Of a stretch of DNA of 38,199 nt, positions 1 to 8,609 are shown one piece after another. The translations under genes were made by a program, and so were the position numbers. The stretch spans positions 342,784 through 380,982 of the forward strand of contig NW_006920895.1 in assembly GCF_000417875.1 (NCBI RefSeq), given 5' to 3'. The notes under the pieces are model-generated. The model was not told where the DNA came from, did no database searches, and worked only from the letters and a program-made list of their open reading frames with translations. Position 1 is the stretch's first letter. Each line of letters begins with the position of its first letter. The stretch is from Pseudozyma flocculosa PF-1. Lineage: Eukaryota; Basidiomycota; Ustilaginomycetes; Ustilaginales; Ustilaginaceae.

Positions 1-2848
1 CTCGTCCGGCCGGTGGCGCGTCCAGGCTCGCCATCTTCCACAAGATCAGCCGCCAGTGGTTCCTGACCCATCGCTCATCTGCGTACGGGCACCCGCGCGC
101 CAGCAGCGTCCGGAGCGCCTCGTGCGGGCCGAGCGGCTCGCCGTCCGGCCCGTCGAAGGCGTACCGGTCGGCCTGGGTGGCATCGCAGAGGATCACCAGA
201 ACCTCGTCCGGAACGCCCCGCGCGATGGCCTGCAGTGGCGAGACGCCCTCTGGCACGATGCCAGACGCAGCGAGCGACTGCCGAGGCTGTCGCCGCGCCA
301 GGTCAAAGACGGACGACGACGACGACGACGACGACGAAGGCCCTGCCACGCCCGCCGCATCCGTCCCGCGCTTGTGCTGCAGGCCCTTGGCCCGCTGCGA
401 TGCGCTGGCCGGCTGCGGGTAGACGACGTTGGCCTGCCTCGACGCGCCGAGCGGCGTGCGGAACGGCGACGAGACCGAGCCGGCAGATGGCACCGGGCCC
501 GACGAGCTGTTCTTGAACGGCGTGCGGAACTTGGGTCGCGCGACACCGCCACCGCCGCCGCCGCTCGTCGGCGTCTGCTTGCCCCTCGGCGTCATGCCGA
601 GCGAGATGCGCTTCTGCGAGGCGGGCGTGCCGAGGCCGCCCGAGGTGCCGCCGAACCGGGGGGAGCCGCCGTTGGTCATCGACAAGGCCGATGATGGCCC
701 CGCTCGCCGATGCGACTGGACCGGCACGGGCAGCGGCCGTGTCGGCGTCCTTGCGGTCATGCTGGCAGAGTCTGTGGTCGCCGCTGCCCTGCGCGGTACG
801 GCTTCCGCTGCCGTGAGCGTGGGGACCGCTGGTGCTGAGGCCGATCCGCTGCCGGTGGCTGGAGCGGCAGGCGCGGCGACAGCCTTTTCTTTTGTCGCTT
901 CGGCGGTGCCTACGGCGGGGATCTGCTGCGCCATTGATCGATCATCCACGGCCTGTTCCGGTGGAGCTGGAAGCGCCCGGGGCGCCGGTAGGGTTGGTGT
1001 TTGAGCCTGTGACGGCGGAGCGGACCCATCGTCGGCGCCAGACGGCCGGGTTGCTATCCGTCTGGGCCGCTCGACGGCCTGGGGAGGCGTGCGCGTCACC
1101 AGGCCGCCTTCTGCCTCGCTGTCGATCTCGGCAAACAGCCGCTTGGCTGCAGCTAGTGCTGCTTCGCTCGGCCGGAGGGCGACGCCTTTGGCGTTGGAGA
1201 AGCCGCCGAATCCGCCGCCACCGAGGCCCGGCAGAGCACCCGTCGTGCCTGCTCCGAGGGCGAAACCGTCCATGCCGCCCTCGCCCTTGACCACATACTC
1301 GGAGTCGCTCCAGTCCTCTTCGTCCTGCATCGCCTGCTTGCCCTTGCCCTTGCCCTTTGCCATGAGATCCGGAGCTGGATCCCGCTGCGACGGCTCAGAT
1401 GGCTGCGGCGGCGGCTGCGGCTGCGGCTGCGAGGAAGACGACGGCGGATCGGACTGTGAGAACACCAGCCGCCTAGCGCGCTTCATGGCGGCCTCGCTGG
1501 GCCCGGCCAGCTTGCTGTTCGCAGCGGTGCGGAAGCCCATGAAGGCCGCCGGCGGTGGTCTCGCCGAGGGCGATGCCGCAGCATCTGGCGCTTCGAGACC
1601 CAGCGGCTGGCTGCCAAAGAGGGCATCGAGGTCGGGCCCATCGTCGTCCCAATCTGTAGCATCGTCCTGTGCAGCAGCCGGCTGGAGCGACTCGACGGCG
1701 GCAGCGAGCGACCGGTCCTGGTGCAGGGCTCGCTTGCGCGCGACGAGCGGCGATGACGGCGGCCCTCCTCTGCCGCTTTGCATCGAGCCGAGCGCGGGGC
1801 GTGACGTCTTGATGGGGTCGGCGGGGCTGAGCTCGATATCGTCGAAGGCATCGGCGTCGAGACCTTCGAACAGGAGGCTGTGGTCAGCCATGTCGAGCGG
1901 CGCCTCGAGGGCGAGGTCGGTCTCTGCGGCCGCCGTAGCGTCTTTGGCAGGGGCATGCACGGTTGAAGCAGGCTCCTCGACCTGGCCCTCGCCGACGAGG
2001 AGGGTCGCCATGGCTGGTAGTGCCTCGACGGCCGGCTCGGCGAGACCCTCGCCTTCCACCTGGGCTAGGGCCTGTACCTTGCTCTCGACTTTGTGTTGGC
2101 CGTCAACCCCGCCCTCGACTTGACCCTTGCTCTTAGCCTCGTCCTGGGACTCGCCGAGTTCCTCGATGGTGGCATCTTCAAGCTTCCCCTCCGCCGGGGC
2201 ATCGCCTGGCTCGTGCACAAGCGCAAGCTCGCCTCTGATGGGCGCGACGGACGGCAACGCAAGGTTCGCATCGGATGCGGCAGGACTTGAGTGGAGCGAC
2301 GGAGAGGATTGCGCCGGTGTGTCCTGCGCCGCATCGACGGCCTCGTTGCCCGGTGAATGGCCATCCGCATCGTTTTCCAGGAGCAGAGACTGGCTGTTCT
2401 CCTCCTGGATCAGGTGAAGCTCCTGCAAGATGGAGCGCTGAGTGAGGGCCTCGATGTCGTCCTCGTCGCACTCGTGCGGTCCCTCCTCGGGCGAAGCAGA
2501 GCGCACCGTCGGTACCGGGCGTATCGAGGTCGTATCGTCGAGAGTACAGCGGGAGCGCGAGCGCAGTTCGTCTGTTCGCTTTTCGTCGTCGTTGTGCGCG
2601 GGGTTATGGCGAAGCGGGGCGATGGGCTGGACGAGGTTGATGGCCGAGCTGGATTGGAGCACGCGACGATCAGATGGCGGCGGAGGAGATGCGGCGATGC
2701 ATTGTGCGTTTCGCCGGATCGGGCGATGCAGGTCGGTCTCGACGCTCGCAGCGGCGGCGGCGGTGGTGGTGGGGATGAGAGTGGAGGAATCGCCTGCTGC
2801 GTCGAGGGACGGCGAGAGTCTGCGTCGCTTGGGAGGAGAGGGCGCCAT
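1..2848 (-). CDS. BRH2: BRCA2-family recombination mediator (Brh2-like), N-terminal part, truncated by window edge
   Basis: An uninterrupted frame of 949 codons runs from the ATG at 2848 off the left edge. Two BRC-type repeats are visible: one near residues 436-465 (FxxA module FRTA, then RRLVF) and one near 547-575 (FSNA, then KRLFAE, matching the LFDE module). Residues from about 883 to the edge contain WVRNHWRLILWKMAS, the characteristic start of the BRCA2 helical/DSS1-binding domain. In this family BRC repeats bind Rad51, and the protein loads Rad51 on ssDNA during homologous recombination in the nucleus. The rest of the N-terminus is low complexity (Ser, Pro, Ala, Glu) with GKGKGK and polySer tracts and carries SPPKRRR at residues 4-10, a likely nuclear signal. 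The helical domain begins unusually far from the N-terminus. The OB-fold DNA-binding domain must lie outside the window. The ATG at 2848 is chosen because it opens the frame; an upstream exon cannot be excluded. Confidence 0.88.
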   Translation of the reverse strand, partial: MAPSPPKRRRLSPSLDAAGDSSTLIPTTTAAAAASVETDLHRPIRRNAQCIAASPPPPSDRRVLQSSSAINLVQPIAPLRHNPAHNDDEKRTDELRSRSRCTLDDTTSIRPVPTVRSASPEEGPHECDEDDIEALTQRSILQELHLIQEENSQSLLLENDADGHSPGNEAVDAAQDTPAQSSPSLHSSPAASDANLALPSVAPIRGELALVHEPGDAPAEGKLEDATIEELGESQDEAKSKGQVEGGVDGQHKVESKVQALAQVEGEGLAEPAVEALPAMATLLVGEGQVEEPASTVHAPAKDATAAAETDLALEAPLDMADHSLLFEGLDADAFDDIELSPADPIKTSRPALGSMQSGRGGPPSSPLVARKRALHQDRSLAAAVESLQPAAAQDDATDWDDDGPDLDALFGSQPLGLEAPDAAASPSARPPPAAFMGFRTAANSKLAGPSEAAMKRARRLVFSQSDPPSSSSQPQPQPPPQPSEPSQRDPAPDLMAKGKGKGKQAMQDEEDWSDSEYVVKGEGGMDGFALGAGTTGALPGLGGGGFGGFSNAKGVALRPSEAALAAAKRLFAEIDSEAEGGLVTRTPPQAVERPRRIATRPSGADDGSAPPSQAQTPTLPAPRALPAPPEQAVDDRSMAQQIPAVGTAEATKEKAVAAPAAPATGSGSASAPAVPTLTAAEAVPRRAAATTDSASMTARTPTRPLPVPVQSHRRAGPSSALSMTNGGSPRFGGTSGGLGTPASQKRISLGMTPRGKQTPTSGGGGGGVARPKFRTPFKNSSSGPVPSAGSVSSPFRTPLGASRQANVVYPQPASASQRAKGLQHKRGTDAAGVAGPSSSSSSSSSVFDLARRQPRQSLAASGIVPEGVSPLQAIARGVPDEVLVILCDATQADRYAFDGPDGEPLGPHEALRTLLARGCPYADERWVRNHWRLILWKMASLDAPPAGR
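1121..1210 (-). other. BRC repeat 2 of Brh2-like protein
   Basis: The segment contains GGFSNAKGVALRPSEAAL followed by AAAKRLFAEID. FSNA fits the FxxA module and LFAE fits the LFDE module of BRC repeats. The Phe of FxxA is about residue 550, roughly 110 residues after the first repeat. Confidence 0.8.
1451..1546 (-). other. BRC repeat 1 of Brh2-like protein
   Basis: The translated segment reads FMGFRTAANSKLAGPSEAAM and then KRARRLVF. It follows the BRC consensus: a Phe-x-x-Ala module that docks on the Rad51 oligomerisation site, then a basic helix and a hydrophobic pair equivalent to LFDE. The Phe of FxxA is about residue 439. Confidence 0.8.
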
Positions 2849-3171
2849 GGTGGGTCGCAAGGACGGCGAGTTGCGATTCGACGTCGGGTCAAAGAGGAGC
2901 GAGCGGGCAGCGCCGAAGGATCATGGTCGTCGTCGACCCCCTTGCTCGCATGGGGTGGTGGTGTCGGCGGCGGTTGTGGTGGCAGTGGTCGGATGAGAAG
3001 GAAGACAGGCAAGGACTGACGCTCGCCACCTGCCGCTGGCTGGCCCTTGCTCCACTTTTTGGGGGGCAGGCTGGGGCCCTTCTCGCCGACGCGACGCGCG
3101 TTTGCCCGGCTCTTCTGCAGGCTTACCTTTGGCTCGCTGGGCAGCGATATTGACCACTCTGCTCCTTTCCC

Positions 3172-3222
<51 letters not shown>

Positions 3223-3402
3223 GCGGCAGCACGACGAGTACAGGCTGGATACAGAGGCACTCGGGTCGACGACTGATCCTGCCCTTCCAATCCAACCTGG
3301 CTGGATGGCATAGCAGGTCTGAGCAATGGGATGGCGCCCGGCCCAGCCTGGCCCCGCTGGGACGACGATACAAGTACATGGCCACACCGCGGCGACCGAC
3401 GC
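2849..3402. other. Intergenic region upstream of the Brh2-like gene, with CAG/CTG repeat
   Basis: This is the leader/promoter side of the Brh2-like gene and the 3' side of SPC19. Apart from the triplet repeat I see no convincing gene. Open frames here in both directions come from the triplet repeat and high GC. Confidence 0.5.
3173..3220 (+). repeat. Perfect (CAG)16 triplet repeat
   Basis: Sixteen uninterrupted CAG units on the plus strand, followed by CGGCGGCAG. It lies 325-372 bp upstream of the Brh2-like ATG, so it reads CTG in that gene's sense. It is outside any supported coding exon. Confidence 0.95.
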
Positions 3403-4384
3403 TCACAGCTCCTCCTCTTCCTCTTCCTCCTCCTCCCCTCCCTCGTCTTGTCCGTCATCGGCGGACCTCTGCGTCCTGGCCAGCTCGGCGTCGACGTCGA
3501 CCCTCTCGCCATTCTCGAGCCGCTCCACGAGGCGCATCAGCTGCATCCGCCTCTTTCTCTTTGCGTCGAGGGTCCTCCGTTGGCTCCGCACGAGCTCCTG
3601 CTGCTCTTGCTCGTCGTTATCGCCCCTGCCGGCCCCTGCCGCCGATGGTGTTGCCGATCCACGTTGCCCGGTGAGCGACGATTGGGAGCTCGCTGCCATC
3701 CCGCTCCTCTTCCTGGCCGCCTCGGCCTCGCGCCCTTCGAGGCTCTTGGTCTCTGCCAGGCTGGCCAGCCGGGCCTCTTGGGCGGCCGTCTTGTTGCGCA
3801 GCGCCTGCGCCTTGCGCTCCAGCTTCTCCAGCTCCGACGAGGCGAGCGTGACGAGCTGGTTGATGTGCGGCAGCACCTCGGACGAAATGTGGCTCCGCGC
3901 CTGGTGGATGTCTCGCTCCGAAAGTAGGTCGTGGTACTGAGTGGCGAGGAGCGGAGTGGATGGAGATGATGAGGGAGAGGCGAATGCGGATGTCAGCGCT
4001 GCCGCGGTGATCAAGTGGACCTGCTGCTGAGGCATCGGGGGACAGGCTAGCTCACCCTTCGGTTCGAGAGGACGACCTTGAGCCTGGGAAAGTCTTCAGT
4101 GGCCTGCGATAGGATCTCGATCGAGTCTCCGAGCTGTATGTGCAGCGCAGAGCAGGGCGGCATGGAGGGTCGGACAGAGGTTAGCAGGGGTGCCAGCAGC
4201 ATCAGGAGGTGTTGGGCTGCACAGTCGCTGCGATTGATCCAGGAGCGAGGCTGGATCGTCTACTCACGCAGTCGACGCTCCTCTGGGTGGAAGCGACGCA
4301 GCTGTGCAGGCTGGAGAGGATCGACGACTGCTGCGCGGCCGACGAGGGCGGATAGAGTGACTGGCGTGGACCGTGGTGCATCAT
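3403..4384 (-). CDS. SPC19: DASH complex subunit Spc19, three exons
   Basis: I rebuilt this from three exons in one phase: 4384-4268 (39 codons), 4133-4056 (26 codons) and 3936-3403 (177 codons plus stop), about 242 aa. Intron 1 (4267-4134) starts GTGAGT and ends ACAG; intron 2 (4055-3937) starts GTGAGC and ends TCAG. Exon 2 gives LGDSIEILSQATEDFPRLKV, ending VLSNRR. Exon 3 starts YHDLLSERDIHQARSHISSE, then VLPHINQLV and an ELEKLERKAQAL coiled coil. This order is the Spc19 signature. Spc19 belongs to the DASH/Dam1 ring that couples kinetochores to spindle microtubules in fungi. The C-terminal part has a basic patch (DAKRKRRMQ) and a Glu-rich tail. It is longer than yeast Spc19 (about 165 aa), mostly through that tail. 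The ATG at 4384 opens exon 1; MM is tandem, so the second Met is possible. Confidence 0.85.
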
Positions 4385-4916
4385 CCTGGGGTCGGTGTAT
4401 CGTGGGGCCGTGTTTCTCGCCGGTCCGTCCGTATTGTCGCCGATCGGTCTTGACGAGAGCGGGTGGATGTAGGGGGCAAAAGGGGGTGGGGGTGGAAGGA
4501 ATGCGATGCGATGCGAATGCGATGGTGGGCGGTCCGGAAGGTGTTGGTTGGCTCGCTCGCTCGTTGCGCCGGTGGAGGCTCGAGGGTGGGTGAGGTCGGG
4601 TCAAGATCAACACCTGCCTGGCCTGGCTTGGCCTGGCCTGGCCTGGCTGGCTGGCTGCTGCCCCACACGCGCGCGTTTGCCCGCCCAGCCCGATTTTTCG
4701 GGTTCTGACTCTGGATTCGGATTTTCCAGCGAGGCAGCCTCACTCGCCGCCGCTGCCGCCGCCGCCGCCACTCGGTCACTCGCCGACACCGGGCCTCATC
4801 GCCCCCACCTCGTTGGCTTGGCCTCGCCCGCCGTTGTCGTTCGGTTTGAAGGCAACAGGTTGTCCTGAGCTAGGCTAGGCTGGACTGGGCTGGGCTGGGG
4901 TGGGCGAAAGACAACG
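4385..4916. repeat. Intergenic region upstream of SPC19 with GGCCT/GGCTA runs
   Basis: The stretch is low complexity. A GCCTG pentamer run covers about 4617-4650 (CCTGGCTTGGCCTGGCCTGG and on), and a related AGGCT/GGGCT run covers about 4868-4905. A GCC-rich triplet tract lies at about 4748-4775. I see no gene here. It is the promoter side of SPC19. Confidence 0.6.
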
Positions 4917-5471
4917 CTACGGGCGCACCTGGTCACACGCGGGCCCCTGACTCTGACCGCCGACCCGCTTCCAGGGAGCGACTGGACTGGCGCACCTCGT
5001 CGTGGAAGCCTCGTCTATCGGAGGACCGTATCGAAAGCTGCCTGCTCCCTCTCCCTCGCCCTCACCCCTGCCCCCTCCCACCTCAGATCGAACGACGGGG
5101 ACAGCATGACGACCGTCGCCGCCGCTCGCCCCTTGGCGTCTCGACCGCATCTCGGTGCGAGGATCAAGTCGGCTCTCCTCGAAGGCCTCTTCCATCGTCG
5201 GCGGGTCCGAAAGGCCGTCGAGGTTTTCTTTGCGCGGTGCCGGCGCTGAGGAGCACAGGCTGCTGGTCGTCGACTGGACCGGCAATGGGACGGGTCTCGA
5301 GCCGAGAGCGCCGTCGAGCGAAGGCCACGCAAGGCAATGCGCCCCGGGCACAAGGATGAGGATTGACGTCGTATCGTCTCCAGGTAGAATGGACAAGGCA
5401 GCCGTCGTCAGCGGCGGCACCGAAACCTGTCGATCGCCTGCCTCCGTCCGTGCTGGCAACTCGGGTGCCAT
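4917..5471 (-). CDS. Hypothetical short ORF, 184 aa, unrecognised
   Basis: This open frame runs from the ATG at 5471 to a stop at 4917, in the gap between the glutamine-amidotransferase-like gene (ending 5543) and SPC19. I recognise no family. Its first half is hydrophobic and ordered-looking (QVSVPPLTTAALSIL, then TSILILVPGAHCLAWPSL). The second half is Gly/Glu/Arg-rich low complexity. Its start is only 71 bp below the neighbour's stop, so it could be 3'-UTR noise of that gene or an exon of an unmodelled gene. GC-rich DNA readily yields frames of this size, so confidence is low. Confidence 0.28.
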   Translation of the reverse strand: MAPELPARTEAGDRQVSVPPLTTAALSILPGDDTTSILILVPGAHCLAWPSLDGALGSRPVPLPVQSTTSSLCSSAPAPRKENLDGLSDPPTMEEAFEESRLDPRTEMRSRRQGASGGDGRHAVPVVRSEVGGGRGEGEGEGAGSFRYGPPIDEASTTRCASPVAPWKRVGGQSQGPACDQVRP

Positions 5472-5542
5472 CGAAGAGCCCGGCGCGCCCCATCCGCTCC
5501 TCGTATCCGCCTTGTTTCTCCTCCCTCCCCCGCCCCACCCTC

Positions 5543-7001
5543 CTACACGAATCCAAGCACGGCGAGGAGCGCCCTCCCCACGTTCCTGCCGTCGTGCTCG
5601 AGCCTGGTCCGCTTCCGCGCCTCGTCGGCCTGCTGGCTCGTCAGCGTGCCCTTCTCCTCGTATGCGTCAATGATGGGGAGGATGATGGACTCGTCCCACT
5701 CCGGATGGCCCTGGATGCCAAACACGTGGACGCGGTTCCACGGCGACGGCGGGCCCGCCTCAGTCTCCTCGGCCAGCGTCGTGTGCAGGAACTTGGGGAT
5801 CTCGGCGTCGGCCGGGTAGAGGTGCGCAATGGCCTGAATGGGCGTCTGGTCGCTCCACGCCAGCAGCTCAAAGTCCTGCGGCACCTCGCCCTCGACAATG
5901 TCGCCGTGCACCTGCTGCAGCATAATGTGGTCGCGCGCCTCCCTGCCGGCGCCACCCTCGTGGCCCTCGTGGCCCACCTCGTGCGGCGGGTGGAGGATCC
6001 GCTTGCCCAGCTCCGTCAGGTGCAGCTTGGTCGAGCCGATCTCGTGGCCCTTTGGGTTCATGACGATCCGGTTGGGCCCAAACGCCCGCGCGATGATCTG
6101 CAGGCCGAAGCAGATGCCAATGATGCGGATCCGCGGGAACTCGTCGTAGAGCTTGATGAGGAACCCGGCCAGGCGCAGGATCCACCGCGTGTCCTCGGAC
6201 GCGCCGTCCTGAAACGACCCAGAGATGACGACGGCGTCAATCGTCGTGCGCAGCTGCCGCTCCGACGGGTACTCGCGTTTGCGTGCGTCGAAGACGAGCG
6301 TGCGCAGCTCCAGGCGCGACTTGTCCTGGATCTTGGACGCCTGCGTGCGCTCCTTGAGGATCGGCTCGAAGAGGCTGTATGGGCAAAGGAGAGCGACGAG
6401 GAGCAAGGGGGGGGCGGTTCAGCTGGGGGGGTCTGGCAGAGGGAAGGTCCAGAGGACCGAGGGCACGTCCATAGGCGACCGCATCGGCAGGCTCGACTCA
6501 CTTGTGGATCACGTCCTCGTACCCGCCATGCACCTCCTTTGCGCTCTCGTGGATCTCGTCGCACTTCATGAAAGCCACCGTCAGGCTCCTCTGTCGGTCG
6601 TTGTGCTCCGAACCCTCCTCGCGGTTGACGATGCGCGAAATGTGCTCGTCGTCCGACGACTCGATCGGGCTCTGGCTCTGGCTTTGGCTCGACGACCTCC
6701 CCCCTTCGGCCCCATCCCTGCCGTTGCTGTCTTGTTGTCGGTACTTGCCGTTAGGTTGCGACTGCTGCTGCTGCTGCTGCTGCTGCTTCGACGAAGAGGG
6801 CGTAGCAGCGCCACTGCTATGACTGTCGGCGTCGCCGCTGCTGCTGCTCTGCTTCTTCTTCTTGCGGTCTTGGGGTGGCGTGTTGGGTCGCCCGTGCTGG
6901 TCGACGGCAGGGATGAGTTTCTCGCCGCCAGGGATCGACTCGGCCACCTGTCGGATCGTATCGTAGGCCGCCTCGCGGGCAGCCGGACCGGATTGGGCCA
7001 T
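5543..7001 (-). CDS. Class I glutamine amidotransferase-like protein, two exons
   Basis: Exon 1 is 7001-6502 and exon 2 is 6374-5543; the intron (6501-6375, 127 nt) starts GTGAGT and ends ACAG, giving 443 aa. Exon 1 begins MAQSGPAAREAAYD, has a Lys-rich patch (DRKKKKQ), an eight-Gln run and Ser/Gln-rich repeats, then SLTVAFMKCDEIHESAKEV, the first strand of the fold. Across the junction the protein reads EDVIHNLFEPILKERT. Exon 2 carries the nucleophile elbow RIIGICFGLQIIARAFG (Cys about 255) and the GIQGHPEW block (His about 390, Glu about 392), so the Cys-His-Glu triad of class I GATases is complete. This type resembles the stand-alone fungal GATase1-like proteins of the yeast YLR126C kind, cytosolic and of undefined substrate. 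No synthase domain is attached. The low-complexity N-terminal insert (about residues 45-135) is unusual for the family. Confidence 0.85.
6762..6785 (-). repeat. (CTG)8 tract encoding polyQ in the amidotransferase-like gene
   Basis: Eight CTG units on the plus strand, read as eight CAG (Gln) codons in exon 1. This is a coding microsatellite. Confidence 0.9.
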
Positions 7002-7988
7002 GGCGTTGTCGTGCTCGTTGTCTGCCTGTCTGTCTGCCGCGCAAGGTCGCAGGGATGGAAAGGGGAGAGGGAGCTGTGGAGCTGGAGCGAGATGAAAGAG
7101 CTGGAGGTCGTCGGTCGTGGAGGAGAAGATGAAGGAGACGGAGAAGGAAGCCGCAGCTCACGTCCCTCTTCCCAGTCGTCACTTCTTCCAACCATCCAGG
7201 CCTGGGCCTGGCCTGGCCAGGCACACGTCCCAGACGGACAGCAGCTTGACCCTGACCCGGCTGACAAGCTCAAGGCACGCCAAGCTGCCAAGAGCCGGAC
7301 CGGCCCGAAGGCATGACAGGCCAGCCCAGGAAGAAGGCCTGTCAGCGGGCCAGCCAGCCCAGACCAGATGCGCAACCGCACCGCAACCGGAAGCATCAGC
7401 CGACATGAGATCGACCCACAGCTACTAGCGAAGCATGCCGGCCACGACAGTCGAAAGACCCTGGCCTGACCTGGCCGGCTGGGCTGGTGTAGGCAGGTCG
7501 AGCCGTTTGCGCTTAGTCGTGCGTGCGTGCGTTCGTGCGTTTTTCGTTTGCATGAGGCTAGGGCCGGCAGGCCAGGCAAGACGTCATCCCCTTAGTCCTG
7601 CGCTGAGCCCCCCTTGTGTACGTACAGGCGCCAGACGAGGCGGCGAGGGCGGGGGGCCGGAAGAGGGCCCGACCAGGCAGGGCAGAGGACAAAATCTCCG
7701 AATGTGGAGGGATGCCTGTGGAGAGCTCGGCTGGTCGACGGGCAGGCAGGTCAAACCATCAGGTAGCGCGCGTGCAAGGCAGGGGTGCAGGAGAAGCCGA
7801 GAGACGGGCACAGGGAAGCCTCGACGGCCGCAGAGAGGGTTTCGCTGGCTTCGTCGTCGATGGTCGGTCGTCGGTCGTAGGTCGTAGGTCGTAGGTCGTT
7901 AAGTGCGCTTGCGGTCTGTGTGTCGGTTGGCTGAGGCTGGTCGTAAAGCCAGGCCAGGCTAGGCCGGGCTAAGGGGTGCGTGTGCTCA
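7002..7988. other. Intergenic region between DUF6604 copy A and the amidotransferase-like gene
   Basis: I find no gene. It contains CCTGGCC/GGCCAG low-complexity sequence around 7198-7225 and 7460-7490, and a short GTCGTAG heptamer repeat at about 7873-7899. Open frames on either strand are Arg/Gly/Ala-rich and resemble no family. Confidence 0.5.
7873..7899. repeat. Short heptamer tandem repeat (GTCGTAG)
   Basis: GTCGTAG is repeated three times, followed by GTCGTT, about 90 bp past the 3' end of copy A. It is small and probably a replication-slippage microsatellite. Confidence 0.7.
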
Positions 7989-8567
7989 TCACACCTGGGT
8001 GAGCGTGAAGGAAGGCAGGAAGGCGGCGGCAGGTTTCGAAGCGGCCATGGCCTTGCCGTACAAGGTGGCGGGATCCTTGGTCGAGGACGGCATAGTGTCG
8101 CCCTTGCCGCTGCCCTTCGACTTGGCAGCAGTCCCTGCCGTGGAAGTGGGGTTGCTGGACGTGCCGGTGGCCGACACCGCCTTGGCGAGCCGGCGGCTCT
8201 CGCTGTCGGCGCCGCTCAGCCCAAGAGTCTTGCGGATGACATCGGCGATGTCGACGAGCAGCTGGTTGGAGGACTCCGCAGCCGCCCGACCGTGCTCGGC
8301 GCAGTAGCAGCGCTTGCCCGTGCAGTCCTGCAGGCAGCTGACCAGCACAAAGCACACCAGCAGCATCGGCCCGAGCTCATCGGCCGTCTCAAACGTGGTA
8401 CCGTTCCACGAGCTCCACTGGCTCCTGTCGAGCAGCTCGCAGACTTCCTCGAATGCTCGCGCGCAGCGGGTGTGGAGCGCCACATAGTCGAACTGGAGCG
8501 CCCGCATATCGGCCCTGAGCCCCTCGCTGAGGATGCCGAGCAGCTCGCTCATGGACGGTTCGGGCTC

Positions 8568-8609
<42 letters not shown>

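Noticed and set aside
56..2123. Several plus-strand frames over the Brh2-like gene
   Set aside because: They overlap a continuous minus-strand frame with BRC repeats and a BRCA2 helical domain, and are low complexity.
3047..3313. Plus-strand polyQ ORF across the CAG repeat
   Set aside because: Apart from the repeat it has no protein-like features, and the repeat reads open in all frames.
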